A DNA stretch of 64,000 bases, taken from positions 49,879,001 through 49,943,000 of the forward strand of contig CM069876.1 in NCBI GenBank assembly GCA_036172665.1. Reading direction: 5' to 3'. Numbering within the stretch: the stretch's first letter is position 1; every line of letters begins with the position of its first letter. This stretch comes from Prosopocoilus inquinatus. Taxonomy: Eukaryota > Arthropoda > Insecta > Coleoptera > Lucanidae. The position numbers and the translations under genes were made by a program. Positions 36,401 through 47,766 of the stretch are shown here, in pieces. The notes below the pieces were generated by a model. That model was given only the letters and a program-made list of their open reading frames with translations, was not told the DNA's origin and did no database searches.

Positions 36401-39400
36401 TCTTCGAAATAAAAAAAAAAAACTAAACTAAACGAACACTAATTTTTTTTGTTTTATTTATAAAATTTGTCTTGATAATAAACAATGAAATTTAAGAGCG
36501 CCATCTCTTACGGAATATGAAAGTCATTTTGGCGCAGTTGTCTTAGTAAACTGCGGCCCTAACCTTGATCCATTCCATAGTTAAGAGCGCCATCTCCAGT
36601 AAAAAAAAAAACTCACTTTGGCGCAGTTAATATATAATAAATTAAATAAATAAATAATATATAATAAATAAAATAAATAAATTGCGACCCTAACTTAAAA
36701 TCTTGATCAATTTCGTAGTTACGAGCGCCATCTCTTATGAAAAATAAAACTCACACTTTGGCGCAATTGTTTTGGTAAATTACGACTCTAACTTAATCTC
36801 GATCGCGCCATCTCTTGCAGAAAACAAAATTTACTTCTTACTAAATTGCCGCCTTAATTAACAACCTGTTTTAACCACGCCATCTAGCGGTAAACAATCA
36901 AATATTTTTAGCTGTGCGATTTTTTTTCTTAATAGAATTTCGCGAAACGAAACTCTAATTTGTTTCAAGCATTAAGAGGTTTTCCCTGCGGCGCCATCTC
37001 TTAGCGAACAATCAAATATTTTTAACAGCAGATTTTAGAAGTAATTTTTGGCAAATTAATTGTTGGTTTCGTCACGTTTCTTTCTGCAGCGCCACCTGTT
37101 GTTGGTGCAAAACGATGTAAGAGTATTTTTTTTTTTTGAATTCTCAGCTTTAAAAAGAAGTGTCTGATGAATCAGCTGTTTCAGATGGCGTCTTTAATTA
37201 GAGCATGTAACAATCTTCGTTGCAGTATTTCACCGTAGCGCCATCTATTAGGCACAGTGCCAAATTATTTTGCTACAATTTAAAAAAAACGGCTATAATT
37301 ATTTATTGTTTTTTTATAATTGTTTTTTTAATTGTTTTTTTTTTACTTGAATAACGTTTTTTTTTTACTTTTTTTAAAAGTAAAATTTCCGCGAAATATG
37401 AAGGTTTTGATGAATCAGCTGTTTCAGATGACGTCTTTAGTTAGAGCATGTAACAATCTTCGTTGCGGTACTTCACCGTAGCGCCATCTATTAGACAGAG
37501 AGCCAAATTATTTTGCTACAATTAAAAAAAAAACGGCTATAATTATTTATTATTATTTTTTAATTGTTTTCTTTACTTGTATAACGTTTTTTACTTTTTT
37601 TTTTAAATAAAATTTCCGCGAAATATGACGCAACATGTCGTCAGACCTTTTCCGCTTCGACAAATCTAAGTCTAAACCTCAAACTTTTTTTTTTTTTAAT
37701 TCTATTTGTTTAAATGAATTCACCAAGCAATTTCAGCGAAAATAATAATTGACTTTATCGTGAAACTATGTAGCAGACTTGTTCTGTTTTTAATTAAATC
37801 AATTAACCAACCCATTAAGTAATAAAATGAGTCGGCTTTCAGCAAAAACCATAAAACGGGGAAGTACATTAAAACAATTGTCCTAAGTAGAAAAAAAAAA
37901 AAATAAACGTTATTAAACGTTTCACACTTTCAGAATGGCGCTTCTTTATTTTTTTTTCTTTAGGCAAAAAACCGTCGAATATTTAAAATTAAATAAATTA
38001 AAAAAAAAATAATAATGCTTGTAACTTTTAACTTAGACCGCCACCCCCAGGACTATAGTCTGCTAGGACTTTAGTCAGGAAGCTGCTCTAAAAACAAAAA
38101 AAAAAAAAAATATGCGCGAACGAACGTCGCAGTCTACTCGCGCGCAGTGACGTCACGTCACGTCACATCAAACGGTGGCAGCGGTGGGATTTAACACATG
38201 AAATAAATTCCACTTACTTCTGTAATCCATTGCGATGACGTGGAAGTATTTCCGGATGACCTCGTACGTGGAAAACGGTTGGATCCTCGTCCCGCTGTTT
38301 CCGTGATGGTAGATGATGACGTCGTGCTCGTCCGATCTCAAGGCCGCGTCGAAATCCACGCTTCCGTTATTCGCCGCCTCCCGGTACGATTCGGGCAGGA
38401 CGTGCCATACCCCCAGGGCCAAGAGGGTGGAGTTGTCCAAGTCGCGGACGTTCACGTAGATATTGCGCACCCCTTGGGCGCCGTATTTTTGGAAATTGTC
38501 GTACTCCGGGTCCTTCGGCTGGAGGACTGCAAAACAAGAGACCAACGCAATTTATACAAGAACCATGGAATCGGAATCACTTTAGTTCAATCACTAGCTT
38601 ATTATTGTTTAGTCTTATTATTGTTTAGTCTTATTATTGTTTAGTCTGATTATTGTTTAGTCTTATTATCGTTTTGTCTTGTTATAGATCAAAGTGTAAG
38701 GTTTCTAAGTACTTTAAAACACTTGATGTGCAAAAAACATTGTTGTAAGTTAGTTATGCCAATAAACTGAACTTGAACTTGAATGTCTGCTACAGCGCGT
38801 TCCACTCTTAGAACGCAGTGCAAGCCTTATGGAGAATTTGGAAAGACAAGGATGGCGTAATTTTGAGACACCATGAAAGGTAGAAAGGGAGGTTTGAACC
38901 CTCACTGCGTACTAAGGTTGGAATTCGCTATAGAATGGACTGGGGCGCAGCTCAATCTTAGGGACTCCCGCCGTCCCCCACCCCAAAACGCAGTGCAAAC
39001 CTTATGGAGAATTTGGAAAGACAAGGATGGCGTAATTTTGAGACACCATGAAAGGTAGAAAGGGAGGTTTGAACCCTCACTGCGTACTAAGGTTGGAATT
39101 TGCTATAGAATGGACTGGGGCGCAGCTCAATCTTAGGGACTCCCGCCGTCCCCCACCCCAAAACGCAGTGCAAACCTTATGGAGAATTTGGAAAGACAAG
39201 GATGGCGTAATTTTGAGACACCATGAAAGGTAGAAAGGGAGGTTTGAACCCTCACTGCGTACTAAGGTTGGAATTCGCTATAGAATGGACTGGGGCGCAG
39301 CTCAATCTTAGGGACTCCCGCCGTCCCCCACCCCAAAACGCAGTGCAAACCTTATGGAGAATTTGGAAAGACAAGGATGGCGTAATTTTGAGACACCATG

Positions 39401-42400
39401 AAAGGTAGAAAGGGAGGTTTGAACCCTCACTGCGTACTAAGGTTGGAATTTGCTATAGAATGGACTGGGGCGCAGCTCAATCTTAGGGACTCCCGCCGTC
39501 CCCCACCCCAAAACGCAGTGCAAACCTTATGGAGAATTTGGAAAGACAAGGATGGCGTAATTTTGAGACACCATGAAAGGTAGAAAGGGAGGTTTGAACC
39601 CTCACTGCGTACTAAGGTTGGAATTCGCTATAGAATGGACTGGGGCGCAGCTCAATCTTAGGGACTCCCGCCGTCCCCCACCCCAAAACGCAGTGCAAAC
39701 CTTATGGAGAATTTGGAAAGACAAGGATGGCGTAATTTTGAGACACCATGAAAGGTAGAAAGGGAGGTTTGAACCCTCACTGCGTACTAAGGTTGGAATT
39801 CGCTATAGAATGGACTGGGGCGCAGCTCAATCTTAGGGACTCCCGCCGTCCCCCACTCCAAAACGCAGTGCAAACCTTATGGAGAATTTGGAAAGACAAG
39901 GATGGCGTAATTTTGAGACACCATGAAAGGTAGAAAGGGAGGTTTGAACCCTCACTGCGTACTAAGGTTGGAATTCGCTATAGAATGGACTGGGGCGCAG
40001 CTCAATCTTAGGGACTCCCGCCGTCCCCCACCCCAAAACGCAGTGCAAACCTTATGGAGAATTTGGAAAGACAAGGATGGCGTAATTTTGAGACACCATG
40101 AAAGGTAGAAAGGGAGGTTTGAACCCTCACTGCGTACTAAGGTTGGAATTCGCTATAGAATGGACTGGGGCGCAGCTCAATCTTAGGGACTCCCGCCGTC
40201 CCCCACCCCAAAACGCAGTGCAAACCTTATGGAGAATTTGGAAAGACAAGGATGGCGTAATTTTGAGACACCATGAAAGGTAGAAAGGGAGGTTTGAACC
40301 CTCACTGCGTACTAAGGTTGGAATTCGCTATAGAATGGACTGGGGCGCAGCTCAATCTTAGGGACTCCCGCCGTCCCCCACCCCAAAACGCAGTGCAAAC
40401 CTTATGGAGAATTTGGAAAGACAAGGATGGCGTAATTTTGAGACACCATGAAAGGTAGAAAGGGAGGTTTGAACCCTCACTGCGTACTAAGGTTGGAATT
40501 CGCTATAGAATGGACTGGGGCGCAGCTCAATCTTAGGGACTCCCGCCGTCCCCCACTCCAAAACGCAGTGCAAACCTTATGGAGAATTTGGAAAGACAAG
40601 GATGGCGTAATTTTGAGACACCATGAAAGGTAGAAAGGGAGGTTTGAACCCTCACTGCGTACTAAGGTTGGAATTCGCTATAGAATGGACTGGGGCGCAG
40701 CTCAATCTTAGGGACTCCCGCCGTCCCCCACCCCAAAACGCAGTGCAAACCTTATGGAGAATTTGGAAAGACAAGGATGGCGTAATTTTGAGACACCATG
40801 AAAGGTAGAAAGGGAGGTTTGAACCCTCACTGCGTACTAAGGTTGGAATTCGCTATAGAATGGACTGGGGCGCAGCTCAATCTTAGGGACTCCCGCCGTC
40901 CCCCACCCCAAAACGCAGTGCAAACCTTATGGAGAATTTGGAAAGACAAGGATGGCGTAATTTTGAGACACCATGAAAGGTAGAAAGGGAGGTTTGAACC
41001 CTCACTGTATACTAAGATTGGAACTCGTTGTAGAATGGACTGGGGCGCAGCTCAATCTCAGGGACTCCCGCCGTCCCCCACTCCAAAACGCAGTGCAAAC
41101 CTTATGGAGAATTTGGAAAGACAAGGATGGCGTAATTTTGAGGAATCATGAAAGGTAGAAAGGGAGGTTTGAACCCTCATTGCATACTAAGGTAGGAACT
41201 CGCTGTAGAATGGACTGGGGCGGAGCTCAATCTCAAGGACTCCCGCGCCATCCCCCACTCCAAAACGCGGCCTGACTTTAGCAGGCTCTGCCAAGGCAGA
41301 AAATTAAATATGACATTTACTTTTCGCACAATGATATTTTAATTGATTGATTGATGGACGATGATAGGTGATGGAGTGGTGGAAAAATTTCGGACGTGCT
41401 CTGCCAAGCCGAGTAAGCGATTTGATTGGTAAACAAAGATAACGAAATACCTGTACGTGGTAATTAATTATTATTATTTTTTTTTTAGATATGGAACCAT
41501 TCGTTTGAGTGCAATCTCGATAACGTGATGATGACTCTGTCCTGGGGGATTATCAGAAAGAGAGAGAGAGAGAGAGAGAGAGAATTAATAATGCTAGGCT
41601 CGCAAATTTTATCACTCAAGTATCTTTTCCTTCAAATACACTTTTAAGGCAAACTGGATTAAAAAAGTAAGCCGAATTTTCTTTTTCCCTTCGAGTTGAC
41701 TGAAATATCGTTTTGATAAATAAAATTAAAAAAGAAAAAAAAAAAGTTCAAGGCCAATGAGATTCGGGGCAAATTTTTCTTTTTCCTTTTTTTTTCGTAA
41801 TATTGAAGGCCTCGTTTATTTTCGAGACGATTTGAAATTCATGGATTTTTTGCGACGTTAATTATGTAAATGCAAATCGAGCACCGTCGTAATAAGACAT
41901 TTAAATGGAAGTTTAATTAATGTCTGTGCTGCAAGGTGAAATCCGTAATTAATCTTCGGATGTTACCAAAAAAAATTAATAAAGCAAAACCTTTTCAAAA
42001 TGCGCACGCAGTCTTCTTAAAAAAAAAGACATAACTGTTAGGCGGAAACAGAAACCTTTCCTTTTTTAATTTTACCTAAAATCGCGAAGCTTCGAAAATA
42101 AATTTCCAAAAAACAAAAAAAAGGATGCATAATTTTTTTTTAATATTTCCAAAATACAGGACGTTGTATCAAAATCCGCGGCGGTAAAAACAAGTGTTTA
42201 AAAGAAATGCGCGGATCGCTCTTGCCTTAAAGAAAATAATAATAATAATAAGTAATTCGTCAAACAATCGAAATTAATAATAATAATAAGAAGTATACTT
42301 ACCATTAGGAAACATGACGAACGTTTGAATGGACAGAGATGACATAAAAATCAATGGAAATATCACGAATGTTCCTATGAATCCCAGTATTGCTAGGGTT

Positions 42401-45400
42401 AATCTGAAAAGAGAGAGAAAAAAAAACTTCTTGATATTGAAACAAAAAAAAAAAAAAAGTTTGCGCAGAGATAAATAAATTAACTAATCGCATTCAAATC
42501 TTTTATGCAGGGTGTCTCAATGTCAATGTAGGGCAAGGGTTCCTTCCCGACGGGTTCGATGAACCTACATGGGTCGATGAACCTCTAGAGGTCTCTTAGG
42601 GGGCCGGAGTCATGAGTTATTGTTTGTCTGGTGGAGGCCTATCTGAATTGTTTGTATGAAATCAATTCGAAAAAAAAGAAGAGAGAAAAAAATGAACCTA
42701 CGGGGGTCGATGAACCTCCAAGAAGGGTCTTTCGGAGAGTCGGAGTCACGAATTCGTGTCTGATGGACGCCCATCTGAATAGTTTACTCAACTCAAAAAA
42801 AAAAAGACCGATTAATTATCAAAATAAAATTAAAATGCAGTCCAATCGAAGAGCGAAACAAAAACAAAAGACGATCGTCGGCGTAGAAGACATGGGACGG
42901 AAATAAAAATTGGTAAATAAACTCAAATCGAGTAAAATCAAAAAGCAGAGGGCGATCAGTTGAAATTAAAAAAAAAAAAAAAAAAAAACAGTGAAATCGA
43001 AGAATGAAACAAATCGTCGACGAAGACGGGGCAAAAATAAATAAACTCAAATCGAGTAAAAACAAAAACAAAAACAAAAGATGGTCGGTTGATTAAAAAA
43101 TCACGTCAAATAAAATTAAAAAAAAAAAAAAAACAGTGAAATCGAAGAATGAAACGAAAATAAAAGATGGTCGTCGACGAAGGCGGGGCAAAAATAAATA
43201 AACTCAAATCGAGTAAAAAAAAAACAAAAACAAAAGGTGGGGTCAGTTGATTTGATTAAAAAATCACGTCAAATAAAATTTAAATAAAAAACAGTGAAAT
43301 CGAAGAATGGAACAAAACAAAAGACGATCGTCGGAGCTTTATTTTTATTTTTTATTGGAGTTATTGGAGGCTCGAAAGGTTTTTTTTTTTTGGGTTTATC
43401 ACGGGGGTCGCAAGACTTAAAATCGAGACACGATGCTCCAATATAATTCGTTATTCTTTTACAATTTTTATTCTGTAATTAGTTTTTTTTTATTGGGCTT
43501 ATTGGGGTGATCGCGTTGCTTAAAATTTCGATTGAGCTTGTCGAGGGGGCCGTGAGGCTTAAAAAGGCGAGAAACACCCAACACAAGGACCCAACAATAT
43601 AATTCGTTCTTTTTTTTTCTCTTTGGTAACAGAAAGAAAACCTTTACTATTTTTATTTGTTTAATTATTTTTTATTGGGCTTATTGGGTGGCGAGGCTTA
43701 AAAAAAATTATTGGGTGGTCGCGAGGCTTAAAAGGTTGATTTCTGAGCGTATTGGCGTGGGAGGGGGGGTGGGTGATACAAGGCCTAAAATGGACAAAAA
43801 AAATCCATGCCCCAATATAATTCATTCTTATTTTTTTGGTAACAGAAACACATTTATTTACTTTTCATTGGAGATATTGGGGGGGGGGGCGACGCGAGGC
43901 CAAAAAGCTCCAGGGAAACAATGCCCCAATATAATTAACTATTTTCCTTTGACAACAGAAGACGTTTACTATTTTTACTTTTAATTATTTTTTATTGGGC
44001 TTATTGGGTGGCGAAGCTTAAAAGATTTATTGGGTGGTCGCGAGGCTTAAAAGGTTGATTTCTGAGCGTATTGGCGTGGGAGGGGGGGGGGGGTACACAA
44101 GGCCTAAAAGGACAAAACAAATCCATGTCCCAATATAATTCATTCTTATTTTTTTTTTTTTTTGGTAGCAGAAACAGATTTATTTACTTTTCATTAGAGA
44201 TATTGGGGGGGGGGAGCGGGGCAACGCGAGGCCAAAAAGCTCCAGGGAAACAATGCCCCAATATAATTAACTATTTTCCTTTGACAACAGAAGACGTTTA
44301 CTATTTTTATTTTTAATTATTTTTTATTGGGCTTATTGGGTGGCGAAGCTTAAAAGATTTATTGGGTGGTCGCGAGGCTTAAAAGGTTGATTTCTGAGCG
44401 TATTGGCGTGGGAGGGGGGGGTACACAAGGCCTAAAAGGACAAAACAAATCCATGTCCCAATATAATTCATTCTTATTATTTTTTTTTTTTTTTGGTAGC
44501 AGAAACAGATTTATTTACTTTTCATTAGAGATATTGTGGGGGGGGGGGGAGCGGGGCAATGCGAGGCCAAAAAGCTCCAGGGAAACAATGCCCCAATATA
44601 ATTAATTTTCTTTTCCTTTGACAACAGAAGACGTTTACTATTTTTATTTTTAATTATTTTTTATTGGGCTTATTGGGTGGCGAGGCTTAAAAGATTTATT
44701 GAGTGGTCGCGAGGCTTCAAAGGTTGATTTCTGAGCGTATTGGCGTGGAAGGGGGGGGGGGTACACAAGGCCTATAAAAGGACAAAAAAAATCCATGTCC
44801 CAATATAATTCATTCTTATTTTTTTTTTGGTAGCAGAAACAGATTTATTTACTTTTCATTAGAGATATTGGGGGGGGGGGGGGCGACGCGAGGCCAAAAA
44901 GCTCCACCAGGGAAACAATGCCCCAATATAATTAATTCTTTTCCTTTGACAACAGAAGACGTTTACTATTTTTATTTTTAATTATTTTTTATTGGGCTTA
45001 TTGCGGTGGCGAGGCTTAAAAGATTTATTGGGTGGTCGCGAGGCTTAAAAGGTTGATTTCTGAGCGTATTGGCGAGGAGGGCGGGGGGAGGTAATAAATA
45101 ATTTTTTTTTCTTGTAAAAACGACTTCGGAAGTTTTGTATTTTTTTTTTTTTTTTAATAAATAGTACTATTTAGTTTTGAGAAGTTATTTAAATATAAAC
45201 AAACAAACATCTGTACTCATAAGATCTTATACTTTAAAGGACGACAATATTTTTAAAAATCATAATAAAATAAACACAAAAATGGAATTAAAAAAAAAAA
45301 AAAACTGACGTACGAGGATTTGCACTTTAACAACCATCGATTTATTTGTATTTTCATAATAACGGTTTAAATGGTTAATTTTTTTAAATCTGTGCCTTCG

Positions 45401-46762
45401 AGAATTCAAGATTTTAATCTTCTTTGTTGTTTTCATCTTTATTTTGTTTTATTTTAATTTAGTTGCTTGAAACATCTTGCAATTCTTTTTTTTTTCATCA
45501 CGCAAGTTTTCTCTTCTATTTTTGTGCGTTTTACCATTTCTTTTTCTTTTCATTCGTCAATTCTTTTTATTTCTTCCTCGATCTATTTAGTTGCTATTGC
45601 TACAAATTATTATTAAATATTAAAATGTTTAATTTCAAACTGCGACGGCACTTTACAATTTTTTTTATTTTTTTTTACAAATGCAGATTATTATATTAAT
45701 TATTATTACTTTTTTATTCACTCGCTCTCATTTGTTTATTTTATTTCATTTTCTAATAAGTTCTAAGCAGTTCAAATCAAAAAGTAGGGACGCGAGATTT
45801 AAACGAACTTTCGTTCGTTCACCATTATTTTTTTTTTTTTTGTCAATCGTCAATTCTATTTATTGATGGATTTTATTTTTATTTGCCCGCTGTCATTTGT
45901 TTATTTCCGTTTAACGGAAGAAACCCTTCTTCGACCCTTTCGGTTTTTTGCACTGCGATCCTCAAGGTTATTCACTACCATCGAGGAATCAATCTCAAAT
46001 TTCCAAATCCAACGTTCAATTACTTTTTTTTTTTTTTTAAACGAGAATCATTTCTTGAGTCATTTATTTTATTTTATTTTTTTAATAAGTTCAATTTAAT
46101 TAGCAATGTTTATTTTATTGTCCAATAAGTTCAATCGAATTAAAAAGTAGACACTGCACGACATTATTTGAACGAACTTGAATTTTTTTTTTTTTGCAAG
46201 AAGCCGACAGACACGTGGTGGCAAATTTTTTTTTTTAGTTGCGAATCGCAAGAGTGGAATAATCTTTAGTTAGGAGGGGGGGGGGGGGCTTATCTGAGCG
46301 CAGGTATTTATTTGCACTAACGTTCAAAGATATTATTACAATCTCACGAATGCGTTGCCCCCCCGCCGAGAGGGAAACACAAGGCAGTTTTACACCACAC
46401 ATTTTTTTTTTAATAATCTTAAATAATGCCAAAACTTAAACAGAACCAAAAACCCCATACACATCCACATCTAAGCCCCAAAAAATTCTTTTTTGTTTCA
46501 AGTTTGAACCAAAAATTCAGGTTAGTTAAGGATTTTTGATTTACTCACAGCACAATTGCGGTCCACTTCAAACACTTCAGCAAGATCGACCGCCTCCTGG
46601 TGCCCGCGGTTTGGACGGACAGTTTCAGGGATTGCTCCGAATCCACGGACTTCTTCGATAACTGCACTTCCCCCAAAAAAAAGCAAAGAAAAAAAATAGA
46701 AAAAATGAGAAGACCCAACCACCACGACGGAAAAGGTGCAGTCTGGGACTTACCCATCTCAT
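30466..46762 (-). CDS. Abhd12: ABHD12-like serine hydrolase, copy B (8 exons)
   Basis: Coding exons: 46762-46754, 46661-46549, 42403-42303, 38526-38218, 34882-34635, 34573-34412, 34171-34041 and 30511-30466; 372 aa plus TGA. One membrane span lies near 41 to 61. The hydrolase core has LGVWHVLPE, HHGNSGTR (148-155, oxyanion), AMDYRSYGDS, nucleophile Ser217 in GHSLG, HAEDD (300-304) and His344 in YNHLEI. N-glycosylation sequons at Asn106, Asn128, Asn324 and Asn330 fit a lumenal domain. Exons 1, 5 and 8 have the same lengths as their copy A partners, and exons 6 plus 7 (162+131) equal copy A exon 6 (293). The C-terminus (EEFKEIC...GKG) mirrors copy A (ENFIGIC...GKG), which supports the distant last exon. 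The extra intron between exons 6 and 7 starts with GC. Expected role: lysophosphatidylserine or related lysophospholipid hydrolysis at a membrane. The gene spans 16.3 kb because four introns hold long satellites. Confidence 0.9.
30980..31330. repeat. T-rich repeat related to the GACGATCG family
   Basis: Two to three loose copies of TTCGARCGTCTTTYGTTAT and GCTTTTAATTTT lie in intron 7 of copy B. They are the inverted form of words found at 19.4-20.5 kb. No coding frame is supported. Confidence 0.5.
31356..31990 (+). repeat. ~165-bp tandem array, four copies
   Basis: CAGTGTTGCCAATCCT starts units at 31356, 31520, 31692 and 31853, with a decayed fifth at 31973. Each unit carries AACGATCGCCTTTTGTTT, the reverse complement of the AAACAAAAGACGATCGA core. 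Located in intron 7 of ABHD12 copy B. Confidence 0.85.
32815..33965 (+). repeat. 144-bp monomer / 288-bp dimer satellite
   Basis: GTTGGCAACACTGAATCA or a close variant recurs at 32851, 32994, 33139, 33283, 33427, 33571, 33715 and 33859, a spacing of 143 to 145. Alternate monomers differ consistently (CAACTCTTTTGCTTGCGG against TTACCTCTTCTGCG), so the mature unit is a 288-bp dimer. It shares the GTTGGCAACACT word, in opposite sense, with the GTGTTGCCAAT of the preceding array. Intron 7 of copy B. Confidence 0.9.
34172..34411 (-). other. GC-AG intron in ABHD12 copy B
   Basis: The exon ends GGAAGAAAG and the intron begins GCAAGA, then closes with GTTTTCAG before CTGGCGG. This junction restores the LGRK-LADV sequence that is continuous (LGRR-LAKI) in copy A. 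The nearby alternative GT (AGAG|GTTTTT) would put the next exon out of frame with a stop. Length is 240 nt. Confidence 0.85.
34954..35172. mobile_element. Foldback repeat with TACAGGGTGTTTCCTGA start
   Basis: A TACAGGGTGTTTC end is followed by arms 35001-35034 and 35139-35172, which are nearly perfect reverse complements (GAGGCGATTCTGAAC pairing with GTTCAAAATCGCCTC; CTTCATATACACT with AGTGTACATGAAG). About 100 nt separate them. Intron 4 of copy B. Confidence 0.55.
35527..37489 (+). repeat. Tandem array rich in GCGCCATCT (CTCF-like) boxes
   Basis: About 19 copies of CGCCATCT occur in the same orientation. Exact GCGCCATCT is at 35628, 35989, 36168, 36368, 36498, 36587, 36725, 36805, 36992, 37238 and 37481; variants are at 35528, 35722, 35878, 36072, 36254 and 36877; GCGCCACCT is at 37089. 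In the upstream part they alternate between AAGAGCGCCATCTCTTG and CGCCATCTAG-GGTAAACAATC about 90 to 130 bp apart. The reverse complement AGATGGCGC or AGGTGGCGC matches the core of the Drosophila CTCF motif. The array lies wholly in intron 4 of copy B, followed by two copies of a ~245-bp unit (37.16-37.62 kb). Confidence 0.75.
37630..38147. other. Intron DNA, no feature seen
   Basis: AT-rich intron 4 sequence with several homopolymer runs and no supported feature. Confidence 0.4.
38148..38168. promoter_or_regulatory. Tandem CRE-like sites
   Basis: TGACGTCACGTCACGTCACA contains one full palindromic CRE (TGACGTCA, 38148-38155) overlapped by two further CGTCA half-sites. It sits 50 bp downstream of exon 4 of copy B on that gene's strand. 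Confidence 0.4.
38790..41280 (+). repeat. 175-bp satellite, about 14 copies
   Basis: The unit ACCATGAAAGGTAGAAAGGG... begins at 38870, 39045, 39220 and so on, exactly every 175 bp to 40970. A diverged copy follows at 41147 and a partial one precedes the array. Internal copies are almost identical. GAATTCGCT alternates with GAATTTGCT in the first four units, and a C-to-T change in CCCCACYCC recurs 700 bp apart (units at 39748 and 40448), which points to higher-order duplication. Each unit has a 61-codon open frame overlapping the next, but 175 is not a multiple of three and the frame is not spliced to anything; I treat it as noncoding. Intron 3 of copy B. Confidence 0.95.
41283..42302. other. 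Rest of intron 3, with (GA)n run
   Basis: Apart from a (GA)n microsatellite at 41557-41582 and T/A-rich stretches, nothing supportable is seen. Confidence 0.5.
42530..42790. repeat. Two copies of a ~140-bp repeat
   Basis: Two copies share a GATGAACCT-GGGGTCGATGAACCT segment, a GGAGTCA-GA word and GCC(T/C)ATCTGAATRGTTT. They lie in intron 2 of copy B. Confidence 0.6.
42840..43340 (+). repeat. ~150-bp A-rich tandem repeats with ACAAAAGACGATCGTCG
   Basis: Four loose units contain CAGTGAAATCGAAGAATG (or a variant), AAACAAAAGAYGRTCGTCG, GGGGCAAAAATAAATAAAC and TCAAATCGAGTAAAA. Intron 2 of copy B. Related to the GACGATCG word of other arrays. Confidence 0.75.
43670..45090 (+). repeat. ~335-bp tandem array with long G-runs, five copies
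   Basis: Units open with TTTATTGGGCTTATTGGGTG near 43673, 43991, 44325, 44660 and 44990. Each contains TTGATTTCTGAGCGTATTGG, a run of 7 to 10 G, CCATGTCCCAATATAATTC, a second run of 8 to 13 G, GCGAGGCCAAAAAGCTCC and ACAACAGAAGACGTTTAC. Intron 2 of copy B. Confidence 0.92.
45091..46548. other. Intron 2, T-rich remainder
   Basis: This T-rich low-complexity DNA has two CGTTTAA-type words and a G-run at 46275-46288. No further exon is needed between copy B exons 2 and 3 because their phases agree (2 and 1 nt). Confidence 0.5.
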
Positions 46763-46788
46763 GTTGACGGTGTTAATCGCAGTGAGGT

Positions 46789-46819
46789 ACTGCCAGCCAA
46801 TCCCACGCCGTTTTATATA
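46789..46819 (-). promoter_or_regulatory. TATA promoter of ABHD12 copy B
   Basis: The minus strand reads TATATAAAA at 46819-46811. A CAGT initiator-like word follows 28 bp downstream (46792-46789), so the leader before the ATG at 46762 would be only about 30 nt. A CCAAT-complement (GATTGG) lies between them. Confidence 0.5.
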
Positions 46820-46829
46820 ACACCTGTCC

Positions 46830-47700
46830 GACGACTACATGCCATCCTATCAGGAGAGTTCGATGATGATAAGGACGTCGTCGATGTTGCCTGATGCCTC
46901 CGCAGATTATCTGCGAGAACGCAAGTGCAATGATTCACGCACACTCGTCGGAAACCATCGTCATCAAATCAAGGTTTCAAAATTTCAGGTTGCGTGGGGA
47001 AACTCCCTGGGAGGAAGTGCGTGAGGAATTGCGGCGAGAAAGAGGAAAAAGGAAAAGCCTTTGTTGATTGTTGTTTGCGCAATTTGTTCTTTGTGATGAA
47101 TTGACAATGATTGACTCTGAGAAATAAGACGTTTGTCAAAAAAGAAGTGACACACTTCTATTTCAAATTTTCAAAAAAAAAATATATACACATATATTTT
47201 TACATTTACTTGGATTGATACTCGATTGCGCTATCTGGTAAAGTAGCAGGCGTTTTGTTGATTAAAAAAAGAAAAAAACAGCAGGAGATATTTCGGTATA
47301 ACATGTGATTGGCCCCCCACGCTGGACGCCAATTGGGAATGACAAAAACAATTAAGAATCTACTCCAATTCGCCCCCACGTTGGGCGCCAATCTGCATCA
47401 CTTTTGCCCTACGCGTTTGCCGCCAATTGATGATAATTCAGATTTTTAATTTCTTATTATTAGTTAGGGCTGTCTACAGAAGATGCGACCCCCAAGGCCA
47501 AGAGAAGCGCGTCACACTCTACAATTATTATTATTATTATTGGCGTTAACATGAACAACAGCGTCGTCGTTTGCAGGCATTCATTGCAAATTACGAGCCA
47601 AGCGATTTTTAAAAAAAGGAAACCGCATTATGCATCAAATGACATTTGAACTGTCTGAGTTATGCCTTAACACCTGTACAAAGTTGCAATTAGTGACAGT
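46830..47700. other. Upstream intergenic DNA
   Basis: No gene is seen. The stretch has two CCCACG-TGG-CGCCAAT words (47315-47395) and a short (ATT)n run near 47523. Confidence 0.45.
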
Positions 47701-47702
47701 GC

Positions 47703-47703
<1 letters not shown>

Positions 47704-47765
<62 letters not shown>

Positions 47766-47766
47766 T
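47704..47766 (+). repeat. (TTTC)n microsatellite
   Basis: About sixteen uninterrupted TTTC units. Confidence 0.97.

Noticed and set aside
38873..41158. Repeated 61-codon open frames in the 175-bp satellite
   Set aside because: They arise from one noncoding unit copied 13 times. The period is not a multiple of three, the frames overlap, and there is no splice or promoter context.
46545..46757. 70-codon minus-strand frame starting MGKSQTAPF
   Set aside because: It reads through intron 1. The spliced start MRW followed by LSKKSVDSE has correct sites, and copy A has the same 9-nt first exon.
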